Assembly: GCF_003020115.1 (NCBI RefSeq)
Contig: NZ_PYFX01000004.1
Coordinates: 558,001 to 622,000, forward strand
Length of the DNA: 64,000 bases
Direction: 5' to 3'
From: Bradyrhizobium sp. MOS002
GTDB taxonomy: Bacteria; Pseudomonadota; Alphaproteobacteria; Rhizobiales; Xanthobacteraceae
Shown: piece after piece, positions 54,711-64,000 of the stretch
How the letters are laid out: every line of letters starts with the position of its first letter
How positions within the stretch are numbered: position 1 is the stretch's first letter
Notes under the pieces: generated by a model
Seen by the model: only the letters and a program-made list of their open reading frames with translations
What the model was told of the DNA's origin: nothing
Databases searched by the model: none
Position numbers and translations under genes: made by a program

Positions 54711-54780
54711 CGACCGGCCGGATCGTCGAATTGACGCCCGGGGGATCATCGAATTGACGACCGGGGGGCGTCGAATTGAG
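54693..54780. repeat. Tandem 23-24-base repeat spanning the amiC stop codon
   Basis: Units beginning GCCGGATCATCGAACTGACG: 54693-54716, 54717-54740, 54741-54763 and a partial one to 54780. The first contains the last four codons and TGA of amiC. The rest of the 311-base gap to PBP1A shows only promoter-like sequence and nothing else recognised. Confidence 0.85.
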
Positions 54781-55021
54781 AAGGGATTTTCCGTCCCGCC
54801 GCAAAAGCCCTAGTTTGGCCACAGCGGGCGCTTTATAAAAACGCCGCAGGGGGGGTCCGGAATCGGCGAGAATCCCGCTCGGCAAGCGTTTTGGGTTCGG
54901 CACTGATAGTATTGAGTAAGGCCGGTGAATTCGCGACGTGGGTTGGCGCTGTTTCGGGTGCCAAGTGCCGAACTTGGGCTGATCTTTGGGCTGATCCAGA
55001 GTTTGAACGGATAAACAGATA

Positions 55022-57523
55022 ATGCGCTTGCTGGTGCGGTTCATGGGCTTCCTGTTCGCCGCGGGAACGGTGTTGTTCCTTGTCGGGGTCGGTGCCATCG
55101 CAGGCCTGATCTGGCATTTCTCCAAGGACTTGCCGGACTACTCTCAGCTTCAGGATTACGAGCCGCCGGTGATGACCCGCGTGCACGCGACCGACGGCTC
55201 GCTGCTCGGCGAATACGCCAAGGAGCGGCGGCTGTACCTGCCGATCCAGGCGGTGCCGAAACTCGTGATCAACGCCTTCCTCGCGGCCGAGGACAAGAAT
55301 TTCTACGAGCATGGCGGCATCGACTACACCGGCATGGCACGCGCCGGCGTGGTCTACATCCAGAACTACGGCTCCAACCGTCGTCCGCAGGGCGCTTCCA
55401 CGATCACCCAGCAGGTCGCCAAGAACTTCCTTCTGACCAACGAGGTCTCCTTCGCCCGCAAGATCAAGGAAGCCTTGCTGGCCATGCGGATCGAGAAGAC
55501 CTACTCGAAGGACAAGATCCTCGAGCTGTATCTGAATGAAATCTATCTGGGCCTCGGCGCCTACGGCATCGCGGCCGCGTCGCTGGTTTATTTCGACAAG
55601 TCGGTGAACGAACTGACCGTTGCAGAAGCGTCCTATCTCGCGGCGCTGCCGAAGATGCCCGCGACGCTGCATCCCGTCCGCAACCGCGACCGCGCCATCG
55701 AGCGCCGCAACTACGTGATCGACCGTCTGGTTGAGAACGGCTGGGTCAAGCAGGCCGACGCCGACAAGGCGCGCAAGGAGCCGCTGGCCGTTACCAGCCG
55801 TTCCAACGGCGCCCACACCTTCGCCGGCGAATATTTCGCCGAGGAAGTGCGCCGCGATATCTTCGAGCGTTACGGCGAGAAGAAACTTTACGAGGGCGGC
55901 CTCTCGGTCCGCACCACGCTTGATCCGAAGATTCAGGTCATGGCGCGCAAGACGATGGTCGCCGGTCTCGTGAACTATGACGAGCAGCAGGGCTATCGCG
56001 GTGCCATCAGCAAGCTCGACATTTCCGGCGACTGGGGCGTGAAGCTCGCCGAGATCAAGTCGCTGTCCGATATCTCGCCGTGGCGCATGGCGGTGGTGCT
56101 GGAGACCAGCGACCAGTCGGCGCGCATCGGCTTCCAGCCGAGCCGCGAACTCGGCGGCGCCATCAGCAAGCAGCGCGAGACCGGCCTCATCACGCTCGAC
56201 GGCATCAAATGGGCAAGAGCGGCCTCGGGGGCCGCGAAGGGCAGGGCCGCCAGCGCGGTGTCGCAGGTGCTCCAGCCTGGCGACGTGATCTACGCCGATC
56301 CGCTGTACAAGGACGCCCAGCCTGTCGAAGGCCAGTACCGGCTGCGCCAGATCCCGGAAGTGTCCGGCGCGATGGTGGTGATGGATCCCTGGACCGGCCG
56401 CGTACTGGCGATGGTCGGCGGCTTCTCGTTCGACCAGAGCCAGTTCAACCGCGCCACGCAGGCCTATCGGCAGCCCGGTTCGTCGTTCAAGCCGATCGTC
56501 TATTCGGCCGCGCTCGACAACGGCTATACGCCCTCGACCGTCGTGCTCGACGCCCCGATCGAAATCGACCAGGGCCAGGGCGCGGGCGTGTGGCGTCCCG
56601 AAAACTTCTCCTCGGGCAAGTTCCAAGGGCCGGTGACGTTGCGCAACGCATTGCGGCAGTCGCTCAACACGGTGACGGTGCGCCTCGCCCAGGACATCGG
56701 CATGCCCCTGATCGGCGAATATGCCCGCCGCTTCGGCGTCTATGACGAACTGCCGAACTATCTCTCCTACGCGCTCGGCGCCGGCGAGACCACGGCGATG
56801 CGCATGGTCACGGCCTATTCGATGCTCGCCAATGGCGGCCGCCGGGTGAAGCCGACCCTGATCGACCGCATCCAGGATCGCTATGGACACACCATCTTCA
56901 AGCACGACCAGCGTGAATGCCGCGGCTGCGACGCACCGGGCGGCTGGAAGAACCAGAACGAGCCGCAGCTGATCGACCGCCGCGAGCAGGTGCTGGATTC
57001 CATGACCGCCTATCAGATCACCGAGCTGATGGAAGGCGTGGTCCAGGCCGGTACCGCGACCGTGGTCAAGCAGGTCGGCAAGCCGATCGCGGGCAAGACC
57101 GGCACCACCAACGAGGCCAAGGACGCCTGGTTTGTCGGCTTCTCGCCCGACGTCGCCGTCGCCATCTATATGGGCTACGACAAGCCGCGTCCGCTCGGCA
57201 AGGGTAACGCCGCGACCGGCGGCCATCTCGCGGCTCCCATCGCACGCGACTTCCTCCAGCTCGCGCTCGCCGACAAGCCTGCGGTCCCGTTCAAGGTGCC
57301 GGCCGGCATCAAGCTGGTGCGGGTCGTCGCCAAATCCGGCATGCGCGCCGGCCCGGGCGAGACCGGCGGAACCATCCTCGAAGCCTTCAAGCCGGGCACG
57401 GCGCCGCCGGATAATTATTCGGTCATCGGCGTTGCCGATGCCGACGGCCGCACGCCGGCGTCGCAGCAGCAGCAGCCGGATTCCGGTTTCTTCATGCGGC
57501 CGGGCACCGGCGGCTTGTACTAG
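55022..57523 (+). CDS. mrcA: Penicillin-binding protein 1A (bifunctional)
   Basis: Class A PBP of 833 residues that polymerises glycan and cross-links peptides. A short cytoplasmic start and membrane helix (about 5-32) precede the GT51 glycosyltransferase domain (about 60-235; catalytic Glu in AAEDKNFYEHGGID and QGASTITQQVAKN), then an OB-like insert and the transpeptidase domain with the serine motif GSSFKP, SLNTVT and KTGTTN. The tail is Gly/Gln-rich. It stands next to amiC, and together they build and split the wall. Confidence 0.96.
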   Translation: MRLLVRFMGFLFAAGTVLFLVGVGAIAGLIWHFSKDLPDYSQLQDYEPPVMTRVHATDGSLLGEYAKERRLYLPIQAVPKLVINAFLAAEDKNFYEHGGIDYTGMARAGVVYIQNYGSNRRPQGASTITQQVAKNFLLTNEVSFARKIKEALLAMRIEKTYSKDKILELYLNEIYLGLGAYGIAAASLVYFDKSVNELTVAEASYLAALPKMPATLHPVRNRDRAIERRNYVIDRLVENGWVKQADADKARKEPLAVTSRSNGAHTFAGEYFAEEVRRDIFERYGEKKLYEGGLSVRTTLDPKIQVMARKTMVAGLVNYDEQQGYRGAISKLDISGDWGVKLAEIKSLSDISPWRMAVVLETSDQSARIGFQPSRELGGAISKQRETGLITLDGIKWARAASGAAKGRAASAVSQVLQPGDVIYADPLYKDAQPVEGQYRLRQIPEVSGAMVVMDPWTGRVLAMVGGFSFDQSQFNRATQAYRQPGSSFKPIVYSAALDNGYTPSTVVLDAPIEIDQGQGAGVWRPENFSSGKFQGPVTLRNALRQSLNTVTVRLAQDIGMPLIGEYARRFGVYDELPNYLSYALGAGETTAMRMVTAYSMLANGGRRVKPTLIDRIQDRYGHTIFKHDQRECRGCDAPGGWKNQNEPQLIDRREQVLDSMTAYQITELMEGVVQAGTATVVKQVGKPIAGKTGTTNEAKDAWFVGFSPDVAVAIYMGYDKPRPLGKGNAATGGHLAAPIARDFLQLALADKPAVPFKVPAGIKLVRVVAKSGMRAGPGETGGTILEAFKPGTAPPDNYSVIGVADADGRTPASQQQQPDSGFFMRPGTGGLY

Positions 57524-57549
57524 GGCTTAGGACAAGACAGACGTTCTGT

Positions 57550-57582
57550 GCGGCGGCGGTTGCGCTTTGCAGCCGCCGCCGC
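57550..57582 (+). terminator. Strong hairpin between mrcA and prfB
   Basis: GCGGCGGCGGTTGC (57550-57563) pairs with GCAGCCGCCGCCGC (57569-57582), 14 bp with one G-T pair. No T tract follows, so it may be a stabilising or attenuating hairpin instead of a terminator. Confidence 0.5.
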
Positions 57583-57634
57583 TACATCCCGTTGTCATTG
57601 GACGCGGAACAATACCGCGAGATCAGAGAACCAC

Positions 57635-58765
<1,131 letters not shown>

Positions 58766-58766
<1 letters not shown>

Positions 58767-59647
58767 TGCCCCGGATCGCCTTCATCGGGCTTGGGCGGAT
58801 GGGCCATGGCATGGCCGGGCGCTATCTCGATGCCGGCTTCACGGTGACGCTGTGGAATCGCAGCAAGGCCAAGGCGGAAGACCTGATTGCGCGCGGCGCG
58901 CAGTGGGCAACCTCACCTGAAGACGCGGCGATCGACGCCGATGCCGTCGTGACCATGGTCGCCGATGACGAGGCCTCGCGCGCGGTCTGGCTCGGGCCCA
59001 AGGGCGCGGCCAAGACGGCGAAGGCCGGCACCATCGCGATCGAATGCTCCACCGTCTCCTATGACCATGCGCGCGAGATGGGCCGCGAAATGAACGCGCG
59101 CGGGCTGATCTATATCGACTGCCCCGTGACGGGATTGCCGGATGCGGCAGCCAGCGGAAAGCTGACGCTGCTCGTCGGCGCCGATGCCGCCGATCTCGAA
59201 CGCGCGCGGCCCTTTCTGACACCGATCGGCTCGACCATCCGCCATTTCGGCGCGGTCGGCGCCGGCACGGTCTACAAGTTGATCAACAATCTGATGGGTG
59301 CGATCCAGATCGCCGGCCTCGCCGAGGGGCTTGCCATTGCGGAGCAGGCCGGGCTCGACATGAACCTCGTGCTGGACTCGATCCAGGCTGGCGTTGCCGC
59401 GAGCCCGCAGGTGCAGCGTCACTCCAAGCGCATGGTCGCCCGCGATTTTTCCGGCGCGACGTTCACGGCGGCGCTGCGGCACAAGGATGCCGCTTACGCG
59501 GTGAAGCTTGCCGAGAGCCTGCTGGCCGACAAGCCGCTGGTCGCGCGCGCCGCCGTTGAGGCCTACGCGCAAGCGAAGGCCGCGATGCCTGACGACGACG
59601 AAGGCAAGATGATCGAGCTGGTGTCGCGGCCGAAGAAGCCGTCTTAG
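58766..59647 (+). CDS. NAD(P)-dependent beta-hydroxyacid dehydrogenase
   Basis: A 293-residue enzyme of the 3-hydroxyisobutyrate/tartronate-semialdehyde/glyoxylate reductase family. N-terminal Rossmann motif RIAFIGLGRMGHGMAGRYLD, substrate-binding DCPVTGLPDAAASGKLTLL (family consensus DAPVSGG), and catalytic Lys in YKLINNLMGAI. Exact substrate uncertain. The start ATG overlaps the prfB stop by one base (TGATG), so the two are coupled. Confidence 0.9.
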
Positions 59648-59783
59648 CGGATCACATCGACATAGGCAGTTTCGTTCGCCTCGTTCGAGCATCGGTTTTG
59701 TAAACCGGTACGTCATCGGAAATCGGGTGGCGCTGTTCGCCGCGTTGTCCTAGGCGGCTGTCTCCCTGCCGACATGAGATGCC

Positions 59784-60695
59784 ATGCCCCCGAATGACAA
59801 ACGGATCGACGCGCGCGACTGGTCGCTGCTCGCTGTGCTCTCGGTCCTCTGGGGCGGCTCGTTCTTCTTCAATGGCGCGGCGCTGCGGGAATTGCCGCCG
59901 CTCACGCTGGTGCTTTTGCGCGTTGCACTCGGATCGGCCATTCTGCTGCCGCTGCTCCGCATGCAGGGCATCAGTTTCCCCCGGGGCATAGCCGGCTGGA
60001 AGCCGTTCGTCGCGATTGGGCTCCTCAACAACGTCATCCCGTTCTCGCTGATCGTGATTGGGCAGACTTTCATTCCAGGCGGGCTGGCGTCGATCCTGAA
60101 TGCCACCACGCCGCTGTTCACGGTGATCGTGATGGCGGCGGCAGGCGAAGAGGCCTTACGGCTGCGCCGCGTGGCCGGCGTAGCCCTGGGGCTTGCCGGC
60201 GTGATCATCCTGCGCGGATGGGGCGTTGAAACACGGGCAGGGCAGGGGCTCGGCATCCTGCTCTGCCTCGGCGGCGCCTTCAGCTATGGCTTTGCGGCGC
60301 TGGCGGCGCGGCGGCTGTTGAAGGACGCAGCCCCGCTGGGGACGGCAGCATTTCAACTGATGGCTTCCACGGTGATGATGGCGATCGTCGCCGGCGCAAT
60401 GGAGCAGCCGTGGCGTCTCCCGATGCCGGGCGTGACGACATGGCTCGCGGTGCTTGGCCTTGCCGGCCTGTCGACGGCGCTCGCCTATATCGTCTTCTTC
60501 CAGATACTGCGGCGCTCGGGCGCGACCAATGTGATGCTGGTGACGCTGCTCATTCCCGTCACCGCCGTTCTTCTGGGATGGCTTGTGCTGGGCGAGCCGA
60601 TCTCGATGCGCGAGATCGCGGGCGCTCTTGTCATCGGCAGCGCATTGCTGGTGATCGACGGGCGCCTCGCGAACCTGCTACGGCGCAGCACATAG
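59784..60695 (+). CDS. EamA/DMT-family transporter
   Basis: Inner-membrane exporter-type protein of 303 residues with ten helices in two EamA repeats (LSVLWGGSFFFNGAALRELPP and LCLGGAFSYGFAALAARRLL). Substrate unknown. It differs clearly from the other EamA protein at 13842-14738, so this is not a recent duplicate. It lies 136 bases after the dehydrogenase and 106 before a binding-protein gene with its own ribosome site. Confidence 0.9.
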   Translation: MPPNDKRIDARDWSLLAVLSVLWGGSFFFNGAALRELPPLTLVLLRVALGSAILLPLLRMQGISFPRGIAGWKPFVAIGLLNNVIPFSLIVIGQTFIPGGLASILNATTPLFTVIVMAAAGEEALRLRRVAGVALGLAGVIILRGWGVETRAGQGLGILLCLGGAFSYGFAALAARRLLKDAAPLGTAAFQLMASTVMMAIVAGAMEQPWRLPMPGVTTWLAVLGLAGLSTALAYIVFFQILRRSGATNVMLVTLLIPVTAVLLGWLVLGEPISMREIAGALVIGSALLVIDGRLANLLRRST

Positions 60696-60801
60696 TTCCG
60701 GAGCCGCCGTTTCGCCTCACGGAAAATCGCGGCGCTTGCCAGCCGCAGGCGGCCTTGCGACACTCTCGGCAAAACAAGACTACAATACAGGGGAGAGAAC
60801 G

Positions 60802-62037
60802 ATGCCGGGTCGTCGCAATAACCTTGCTGCCCTCGCGATTCTTGCTGCCGGCGTGCTCGTCACGACACCGGCCCTGGCGCAGAAAAAATACGATCCCGGC
60901 GCCACCGACACAGAAATCAAGCTCGGCAATATCATGCCCTATAGCGGGCCGGCATCGTCCTATGGCGTGATCGGCAAGACCGAGGCCGCGTTCTTCAAGA
61001 TGATCAACGATCAGGGCGGCATCAACGGGCGCAAGATCAATTTCATCAGCTATGACGACGCCTATTCCCCGCCGAAGGCGATCGAGCAGGCGCGCAAGCT
61101 GGTGGAGAGCGACGAGGTGTTGCTGATCTTCCAGCCGCTCGGCACACCCTCGAACTCCGCGATCATGAAATACATGAACGCCAAGAAGGTACCGCAGCTC
61201 TTCGTCGCCTCCGGCGGCACCAAGTTCGGCGACCCCAAGAATTTCCCATGGACCATGGGATTTCAGCCGAACTACCAGAGCGAGGGGCGGATCTACGCGA
61301 AGTACATCCGTGACAAGTTTCCGAACAGCAAGATCGCGGTGTTCTGGCAGAACGACGACGCCGGCAAGGACCAGTTCAAGGGCCTGAAGGATGGGCTCGG
61401 CGACAAGGCCAATATGATCATCGCCGACAAATCCTATGAGGTCAGCGATCCCTCGATCGACTCGCAGATCGTTGCGCTTCACGATTCCGGCGCCGACATC
61501 TTCTTCTCATGGGCCGCGCCGAAAGGCTCGGCGCAGGCAATCCGGAAGGTCGGCGAGCTCGGCTGGAAGCCGAAATTTTTTCTCGCCAATACGGCTACGT
61601 CGATAGCCTCTGTGCTCAAGCCCGCCGGGCTCGACTATTCCAAGGACATCATCTCGACCGCATATCTGAAGGATCCGACCGACCCGACCTGGGACAAGGA
61701 TCCCGCGGTCATCGCGTGGCGCACCTTCATGGACAAGTACTATCCCGAAGGGGACAAGACCAACGCCAACAACCTTTACGGCTACGTCCAGGCGGAGGCG
61801 ATGGCGCAGGTGCTGAAGCAGTGCGGCGACAACCTCACGCGTGACAACGTGATGAAGCAGGCCACGAACCTGAAGGATTTCCACACCGACCTGATGCTGC
61901 CCGGCATCATGGTCAACACCTCAGCCGACGATTATTTCCCGATCGAGCAGATGCAGCTGATGCGTTTCAACGGGCAGGCTTGGGAGCTGTTCGGCGACGT
62001 CATCACCGGTGAGGTCGGCCACGAGCGCGGACAGTAG
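60802..62037 (+). CDS. ABC transporter periplasmic binding protein, branched-chain amino acid type
   Basis: A 411-residue exported type I binding protein (LivJ-like, Peripla_BP_6). Signal peptide about 1-26 (ending ALAQ), then the usual opening IKLGNIMPYSGPASSYG and ISYDDAYSPPKAIEQARKLVE. Substrate unread; family members bind branched-chain amino acids, amides or aromatic acids. No permease or ATPase genes lie nearby, so it is an orphan that must use transporter parts encoded elsewhere. GGGGAGAGAACG is a strong ribosome site for the ATG. Confidence 0.9.
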   Translation: MPGRRNNLAALAILAAGVLVTTPALAQKKYDPGATDTEIKLGNIMPYSGPASSYGVIGKTEAAFFKMINDQGGINGRKINFISYDDAYSPPKAIEQARKLVESDEVLLIFQPLGTPSNSAIMKYMNAKKVPQLFVASGGTKFGDPKNFPWTMGFQPNYQSEGRIYAKYIRDKFPNSKIAVFWQNDDAGKDQFKGLKDGLGDKANMIIADKSYEVSDPSIDSQIVALHDSGADIFFSWAAPKGSAQAIRKVGELGWKPKFFLANTATSIASVLKPAGLDYSKDIISTAYLKDPTDPTWDKDPAVIAWRTFMDKYYPEGDKTNANNLYGYVQAEAMAQVLKQCGDNLTRDNVMKQATNLKDFHTDLMLPGIMVNTSADDYFPIEQMQLMRFNGQAWELFGDVITGEVGHERGQ

Positions 62038-62064
62038 TCAACCTCATTTTCGGCGTCCCCCCGC

Positions 62065-62550
62065 TTATTCGGTGACGAGATCGGCGGCGCGTTTCGCCTT
62101 CTTGCCGGTATTCTTGACCGTCTCTTCTCCGACCTTTTCGGCGTTGGCGCGAAGCTCACATTTGGTGCGGATCTCGTCGAGCTCATCATCGGTCAAATGC
62201 TCAATCCCGACGAAGGAATTCTGCACCGCGCTCACCCGGATCAACTCGTCGAGCTTCACCTGGATCGCCGCGCTATCGCGATTCTGAGAATTCTGAATCA
62301 GGAAGACCATCAGGAACGTCACGATGGTGGTGCCGGTGTTGATCACCAACTGCCATGTGTCGGAGTAATGGAAGATGGGACCGGTGACCGCCCAAACCAG
62401 GATGATGCCGGCTGCAATCATGAATGTCAGCGCGCGCCCGGCCGCTTGAGATGTTCGGTTAGCAATATCGCTGAAGAGTTGAGCCGCGCTGTTACGTGGC
62501 TGGTCCGCTTTGCCCTTGGCCGGACGAGCTTTCGTATCGGTCTGTTGCAT
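62065..62550 (-). CDS. Low-affinity iron permease-like membrane protein
   Basis: A 161-residue inner-membrane protein of the family named after yeast Fet4 (PF04120-type). A soluble basic N-terminus is followed by two helices (about 41-62 and 68-88) with the family stretch WQLVINTGTTIVTFLMVFLIQNSQNRDS, and a C-terminal cytoplasmic helix (KLDELIRVSAVQNSFVGIEHL). Iron transport by bacterial members is not well established. No ribosome site precedes the ATG at 62550, and a perfect EcfG promoter ends only 8 bases before it, so the mRNA may be leaderless. Confidence 0.85.
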   Translation of the reverse strand: MQQTDTKARPAKGKADQPRNSAAQLFSDIANRTSQAAGRALTFMIAAGIILVWAVTGPIFHYSDTWQLVINTGTTIVTFLMVFLIQNSQNRDSAAIQVKLDELIRVSAVQNSFVGIEHLTDDELDEIRTKCELRANAEKVGEETVKNTGKKAKRAADLVTE

Positions 62551-62558
62551 CAAATGCT

Positions 62559-62583
62559 AACGCAGAGGGAACTCCGAAGTTCC
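62559..62583 (-). promoter_or_regulatory. EcfG-type general stress promoter
   Basis: On the minus strand GGAAC (62583-62579), 16 bases, then CGTT (62562-62559), an exact consensus match. The start codon at 62550 is so near that transcription would begin at or next to the A of the ATG. Confidence 0.7.
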
Positions 62584-62624
62584 GGCATGTAAACCGGGAC
62601 GAGGCGAGCGCTCTCTCAACGAGC

Positions 62625-63983
62625 CTAGCCCGCGCTGAGCCGCACGCCGGCGCGCAGGAATTTCTGCGGATCGACTGCTTCGCCGTCGATGCGGGTTTCG
62701 TAGTGCAAATGCGGGCCGGTGGAACGGCCGGTCGAGCCGACGAGACCGACGACCTGGCCGATCTTCACGATCTCGCCGACCCTGACATTGATCTCGGAGA
62801 GATGGCCATAGCGGGTCGCAAGGCCATTGCCATGATCGACCTCGATCATACGGCCGTAGCCGCCGGACCAGCCGGCCGAGACGACCTTGCCGTTGGCGGT
62901 GACGCGAACGGGATCGCCGCTCGCGGCGCGGAAGTCGAGCCCGGTGTGCATCGCGGGCCGGCCGAGGAACGGATCGCTGCGCACGCCGAAGCCCGACGTG
63001 AACTCGACCTCGCCGATGACGGGCTTGCGATAGGGCACCAGTGCGAGCGTGCGATTGAGGCGGTCCATCTCGGCGCGGGTGCTGTTGATGCGATAGAGCT
63101 GCTTCTCGAACGGTCCCGAACTGGCCGTGAGCTTCACGGGTACGAAAGGCCCGCCCATTGCCGTGCGCGGCACGGCAGCTTCGAGATTTGCGAGGTTCAG
63201 GCCGAGATCGCTGACGACGCCGCGCATCCGGCGCATGCGCGAATCCATGCCTTCCTCGACCGCGTTGAGCGCCGCCATCTGGCGACGCTCGACCTGGTCC
63301 AGCGAGGTCGTGAGCCGAACGACGACGTTGTCGAAGCCCTGGTTCTTGGCGAATTGATTGACGGGCGGAGCTGCGAGGGTCGGCGCGCGCGACTCGAGCC
63401 GCGCTTCGCGATCCGGCGGCGCCACGAAGATCACGGTGTCGCTGATCGGCGAGGGCTTTGGGGTACCCTGCGTCGTCTGGCTGGCATCGCCACGCTGCTG
63501 GCTGGAACGGGGAATCGATCCGGTCACGTCCGGCATGGACCCGAGCGCCGTGGCACGGGACTCCAGCGCCGTCTGGCGCTTCATGATCTGGTCGAGCTTC
63601 TGGTCGAACTGCTCCTGGTCGAGCAGCTGCCGACTGGTGGTGCGGTCGACCTTGGCACGGAGCTCGGCGATGCGGTCCTCATAGGCGTATTGCATCTCGG
63701 CCTGCCGGGCGATCAGCCGGGTGAGGACGTCGTCGCGGAAGGCGAAATAGGTCGCGGTTGCGGCCGACCAGAGCCCGAGCAACACGACGGTGCCGACCAC
63801 GATCCAGAACACCACAGGCCCCAGGCGAACCTGCTTGCCGTGATGCACGATGGTGTAGGCGTCGTCGGTGTCCTGAAGGGGAAGCGCGGTTGCCACCGCG
63901 GCAGCGCCGCGATGAAAGGCTCGTCCGTGGTCGTGGGGGTGATGTTGGGGGTACTGCGAGAACTGGGCAGAACTTTTCGACAT
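62625..63983 (-). CDS. M23-family peptidoglycan metallopeptidase
   Basis: A 452-residue membrane-anchored protein. One helix (about 48-72) is followed by a coiled coil (about 85-125), a Pro/Ser linker and a C-terminal LytM/M23 domain (about 320-440) with zinc motifs HTGLDFRAASG and HLHYETRIDG and the intervening VDHGNGLATRYGHL. All metal-binding positions look intact, so it may be an active endopeptidase, although many LytM proteins act only as amidase activators; amiC is in the same window. GGGAG precedes the ATG at 63983. Confidence 0.93.
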   Translation of the reverse strand: MSKSSAQFSQYPQHHPHDHGRAFHRGAAAVATALPLQDTDDAYTIVHHGKQVRLGPVVFWIVVGTVVLLGLWSAATATYFAFRDDVLTRLIARQAEMQYAYEDRIAELRAKVDRTTSRQLLDQEQFDQKLDQIMKRQTALESRATALGSMPDVTGSIPRSSQQRGDASQTTQGTPKPSPISDTVIFVAPPDREARLESRAPTLAAPPVNQFAKNQGFDNVVVRLTTSLDQVERRQMAALNAVEEGMDSRMRRMRGVVSDLGLNLANLEAAVPRTAMGGPFVPVKLTASSGPFEKQLYRINSTRAEMDRLNRTLALVPYRKPVIGEVEFTSGFGVRSDPFLGRPAMHTGLDFRAASGDPVRVTANGKVVSAGWSGGYGRMIEVDHGNGLATRYGHLSEINVRVGEIVKIGQVVGLVGSTGRSTGPHLHYETRIDGEAVDPQKFLRAGVRLSAG

Positions 63984-64000
63984 CGGCACTCCCGCGCCGG

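Noticed and set aside
54833..57226. Open frame of 797 codons opposite the PBP1A gene
   Set aside because: Antisense shadow of mrcA; no recognisable domain and no ribosome site.

Overview
The window looks like chromosomal DNA of a Bradyrhizobium-type alphaproteobacterium (order Hyphomicrobiales). This is inferred from the gene content, not from a marker gene: B12-dependent ribonucleotide reductase NrdJ, NDUFA12, DUF2155, DUF1236, BA14K and IalB-type proteins, CHASE3 and HisKA_2 kinases, high GC, FixK/FNR-type boxes and EcfG-type (GGAAC-N16-CGTT) general-stress promoters. I find no rRNA, tRNA, CRISPR array, transposase, prophage or plasmid function. Most genes are intact.

Layout. 1-9.3 kb: small and secreted proteins (a ferredoxin-like protein, a lytic transglycosylase, an acyl-CoA desaturase, a GlsB-type stress protein, a membrane-anchored cytochrome c, a ParB-like protein, an HdeA-like protein), interspersed with palindromic repeats and decayed pieces of the transglycosylase gene. 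9.3-13.8 kb: nrdJ and a long upstream region. 13.8-23.7 kb: accessory block with a drug/metabolite exporter, a binding-protein/cyclase fusion, a hydrolase-IalB fusion, a methyltransferase and a caspase-like protease. 23.9-26.6 kb: response regulator plus hybrid kinase. 26.8-31.8 kb: BA14K protein, NDUFA12, a candidate structured RNA, a DJ-1/PfpI enzyme divergent from a GlxA-type regulator, and an SBF-family transporter. 32-39.4 kb: DUF2155, aat, a three-gene phosphorelay operon, accC, accB, aroQ. 39.6-43 kb: DUF1236, DsbA-like and M48 protease. 43.2-49.5 kb: aminotransferase, bioY, dctA, a reductase/regulator pair, D-amino-acid dehydrogenase. 49.6-64 kb: rne, amiC, PBP1A, prfB, a reductase, a transporter, a binding protein, an iron-permease-like protein and an M23 peptidase.

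Two regulatory themes stand out. Perfect TTGAT-N4-ATCAA boxes lie 52-60 bp before three genes for exported proteins (cytochrome c, HdeA-like, hydrolase-IalB), which points to low-oxygen control by FixK2 or FNR. Perfect GGAAC-N16-CGTT promoters lie before four transcription units (GlsB pair, CHASE3 kinase operon, DUF1236 gene, iron-permease-like gene), which points to the EcfG general stress response. The stress-driven kinase operon ends in a HisKA_2 kinase, the family known to feed PhyR, so a feedback role is possible.

Other unusual items: two unrelated genes (the DsbA-like gene and amiC) whose last codons and stop codon are tandemly repeated past the gene end; an RNase E with an 80-residue segment containing 35 histidines; prfB with its programmed +1 frameshift; and possible NrdR boxes before nrdJ. 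All calls come from reading the sequence. No database search was run.
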